Assembly: GCA_003508565.1 (NCBI GenBank)
Contig: DNUI01000121.1
Location: 1-6,219, forward strand
Direction: 5' to 3'
DNA: 6,219 bases
Origin: Syntrophaceae bacterium
GTDB taxonomy: Bacteria > Desulfobacterota > Syntrophia > Syntrophales > UBA2185
The notes under the pieces are model-generated. The model worked only from the letters and a program-made list of their open reading frames with translations. It did not search any database and was not told where the DNA came from. A program made the translations under genes and the position numbers. This document shows, piece by piece, positions 4,882-6,219 of this stretch. How positions within the stretch are numbered: position 1 is the stretch's first letter; each line of letters begins with the position of its first letter.

Positions 4882-6219
4882 TTATGGGCCTGTTATTGTG
4901 ATAAGGTTATACCTTAGATTTTCTATCAATGGAGCAAGGATATTGATGTAATCGTCAGTCCAGGGTGCTGACCCACTCAGGCCATCATCCTTTCCCAGTC
5001 TTATCCAACCCTTGTTTACCAGCGGCTGAAGTCGTTCAGGGTTCCTCGCGAGGACGACACACCATGTGGCATTCTGGTAATATTTCAGTTTGTCACTCGT
5101 TGCCGGTACATTGATGGCGCCATACAGATTGAGCCCGGCAGAAGTGGATTTGATAACCGGTCGCAGCTCATAGTAGCGGTTGGAAACGTGAAATATGATC
5201 ACGCCGTTTACTGCAAGCCGGCTCAGGTATATCTCCATGGCCTCCCTCGTCAGGAGATGGGTCGGGATACCGTCACCGGTAAAGGCATCCATGTGGATAA
5301 TGTCGTAACCGCTGTTTTCGTGAACCGCCTTTTGCATGGACAGGCGGCCATCACCGACGACCACACTGATTTTCCCCATAGAGTCATCAAGATACGTGAA
5401 CCATTGGCGGGCAATCTTTTCATTATCGGGATCTATTTCGTAATAGGTGACAGCATCACTCTGTTGCGCGTATGCCGCGACAGCGCCCGCGCCAAGTCCA
5501 AGGACGGCGATTTTCCGTGGTGCGGGGGTTGTTTCATAGACCTCGGCAATTCCCCCCCCGGGATAAAAGTAAGAAACAGGAGTTTTTCGCAAGTCCGGAT
5601 CAAGCAGCTGCGATCCATGGAGAGTCCTGCCGTGCAGCAGCTTTCTCAGCCCTCCCGACATCCCTTCAACCAAGGGTTCGTCTTTAATGCGGTAGGTTCC
5701 ATAAAAGTTTCGGTGACGAAACATAATCGGCTCCTGCCATGACGCCCAGCTCTCCATGCCGATGAATACGAGCATAACGATGATAATAAGAACACGACCG
5801 CCCATACCCAGACGTGAGGTACCGGGCCGGTAAAGGGCGAAAGACTTGTCACCGCACCACCAGAAAGAAAAGTTAAATAGTATGATCAGAATGGGATATT
5901 CAAAGAGACCTTTGAACAGAAAAGGGGCCAGAAGGCTGATGGCGGCGCCGCCGATCCATCCTCCCAGCGCGATTATGAGATAGAAATTCGTGAGAAGACC
6001 TGCAGGCGGACGGCGTTCGTAGAGGATGCCGTGGGCAACAAGGCATATCAAAAAGAACACGGCAAGATGACCGATAATGGCCAGCCAGTGTGAAGGGCCC
6101 CAGAGATAGAGGGCAAAGTCAATAAGCAGGATTTCCGGCCACAGAATCTTTAAATAACGGGGAACTCCGCCGCCGGTGCGGAAGGTTACAATAAAGCTTC
6201 CTAAATAGAGGGCAAGAGG
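4882..6219 (-). CDS. Membrane-anchored spermidine-synthase-like protein (partial, N-terminus beyond right edge)
   Basis: The frame is open to the right edge, giving 445 visible residues. A GTG at 6060 lies inside the frame, between hydrophobic residues, and is not the likely start. The first ~155 residues are hydrophobic, with about five membrane segments (roughly 22-41, 43-66, 75-102, 107-121, 142-155) and a loop YERRPPAGLLTNFYL typical of integral-membrane members. The C-terminal half is a SAM/decarboxy-SAM-type Rossmann fold: VLGLGAG (239-245), YYEIDP (259-264, acidic end of strand 2), GDGR (289-292) and MDAFTGDGIP (310-319), corresponding to the catalytic-aspartate loop of polyamine synthases. 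WTDDY lies near the end (420-424). The family is often annotated as fused MFS/spermidine synthase; whether it makes polyamines is unproven. Substrate is unknown. The domain would face the cytosol if topology follows the usual pattern. Confidence 0.88.
   Translation of the reverse strand, partial: PLALYLGSFIVTFRTGGGVPRYLKILWPEILLIDFALYLWGPSHWLAIIGHLAVFFLICLVAHGILYERRPPAGLLTNFYLIIALGGWIGGAAISLLAPFLFKGLFEYPILIILFNFSFWWCGDKSFALYRPGTSRLGMGGRVLIIIVMLVFIGMESWASWQEPIMFRHRNFYGTYRIKDEPLVEGMSGGLRKLLHGRTLHGSQLLDPDLRKTPVSYFYPGGGIAEVYETTPAPRKIAVLGLGAGAVAAYAQQSDAVTYYEIDPDNEKIARQWFTYLDDSMGKISVVVGDGRLSMQKAVHENSGYDIIHMDAFTGDGIPTHLLTREAMEIYLSRLAVNGVIIFHVSNRYYELRPVIKSTSAGLNLYGAINVPATSDKLKYYQNATWCVVLARNPERLQPLVNKGWIRLGKDDGLSGSAPWTDDYINILAPLIENLRYNLITITGP

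Noticed and set aside
5188..5742. 184-aa plus-strand frame opposite the spermidine-synthase-like gene
   Set aside because: Antisense to conserved Rossmann motifs on the other strand; no SD or domain signal.
6058..6060. GTG as the start of the spermidine-synthase-like gene
   Set aside because: The frame stays open with hydrophobic membrane-like sequence to the window edge, so the true start lies outside.

Overview
The window looks like ordinary chromosome from a Gram-negative anaerobe of the Desulfobacterota (old Deltaproteobacteria), perhaps near Syntrophales. This placement is an inference. It rests on the DUF177-rpmF-acpP fatty-acid/ribosome cluster, a dispersed REP-type hairpin of a kind common in that group, a small conserved protein I associate with it from memory, and mid-range G+C with sigma70-like promoter hexamers.

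Left part (1-1118, all minus strand, reading right to left): a DUF177/YceD protein (GTG start), the zinc-ribbon ribosomal protein bL32 (rpmF) 23 bp later, then a 176-bp gap holding a REP-like hairpin and a perfect 10-bp palindrome, then acyl carrier protein (acpP), which runs off the left edge. In many relatives plsX, fabH, fabD and fabG lie between rpmF and acpP; here they do not.

Middle part (about 1119-2915, plus strand): a divergent intergenic region, then glutamyl-tRNA synthetase (gltX). A single tRNA-Glu(CTC) with encoded CCA follows, with its own likely promoter and a strong intrinsic terminator. Enzyme and substrate RNA are therefore neighbours. Region 2916-3183 (268 bp) holds no gene I can support, only a 10-bp palindrome (3005-3014), a 6-bp inverted repeat (3056-3061/3076-3081) and an A+T-rich possible -10 at 3113-3118.

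Right part (3184-6219): two plus-strand soluble proteins of unknown function (125 aa and 237 aa) converge on a minus-strand pair. That pair is a membrane-anchored spermidine-synthase-like protein, whose N-terminus lies beyond the right edge, followed 60 bp later by a short A+T-rich coiled-coil protein of unknown function.

I see no CRISPR array, transposase, phage gene or recognisable defence cassette. The least explained items are the 237-aa protein, the A+T-rich coiled-coil gene and the membrane/spermidine-synthase fusion next to it. Nothing in the sequence alone establishes a new system.
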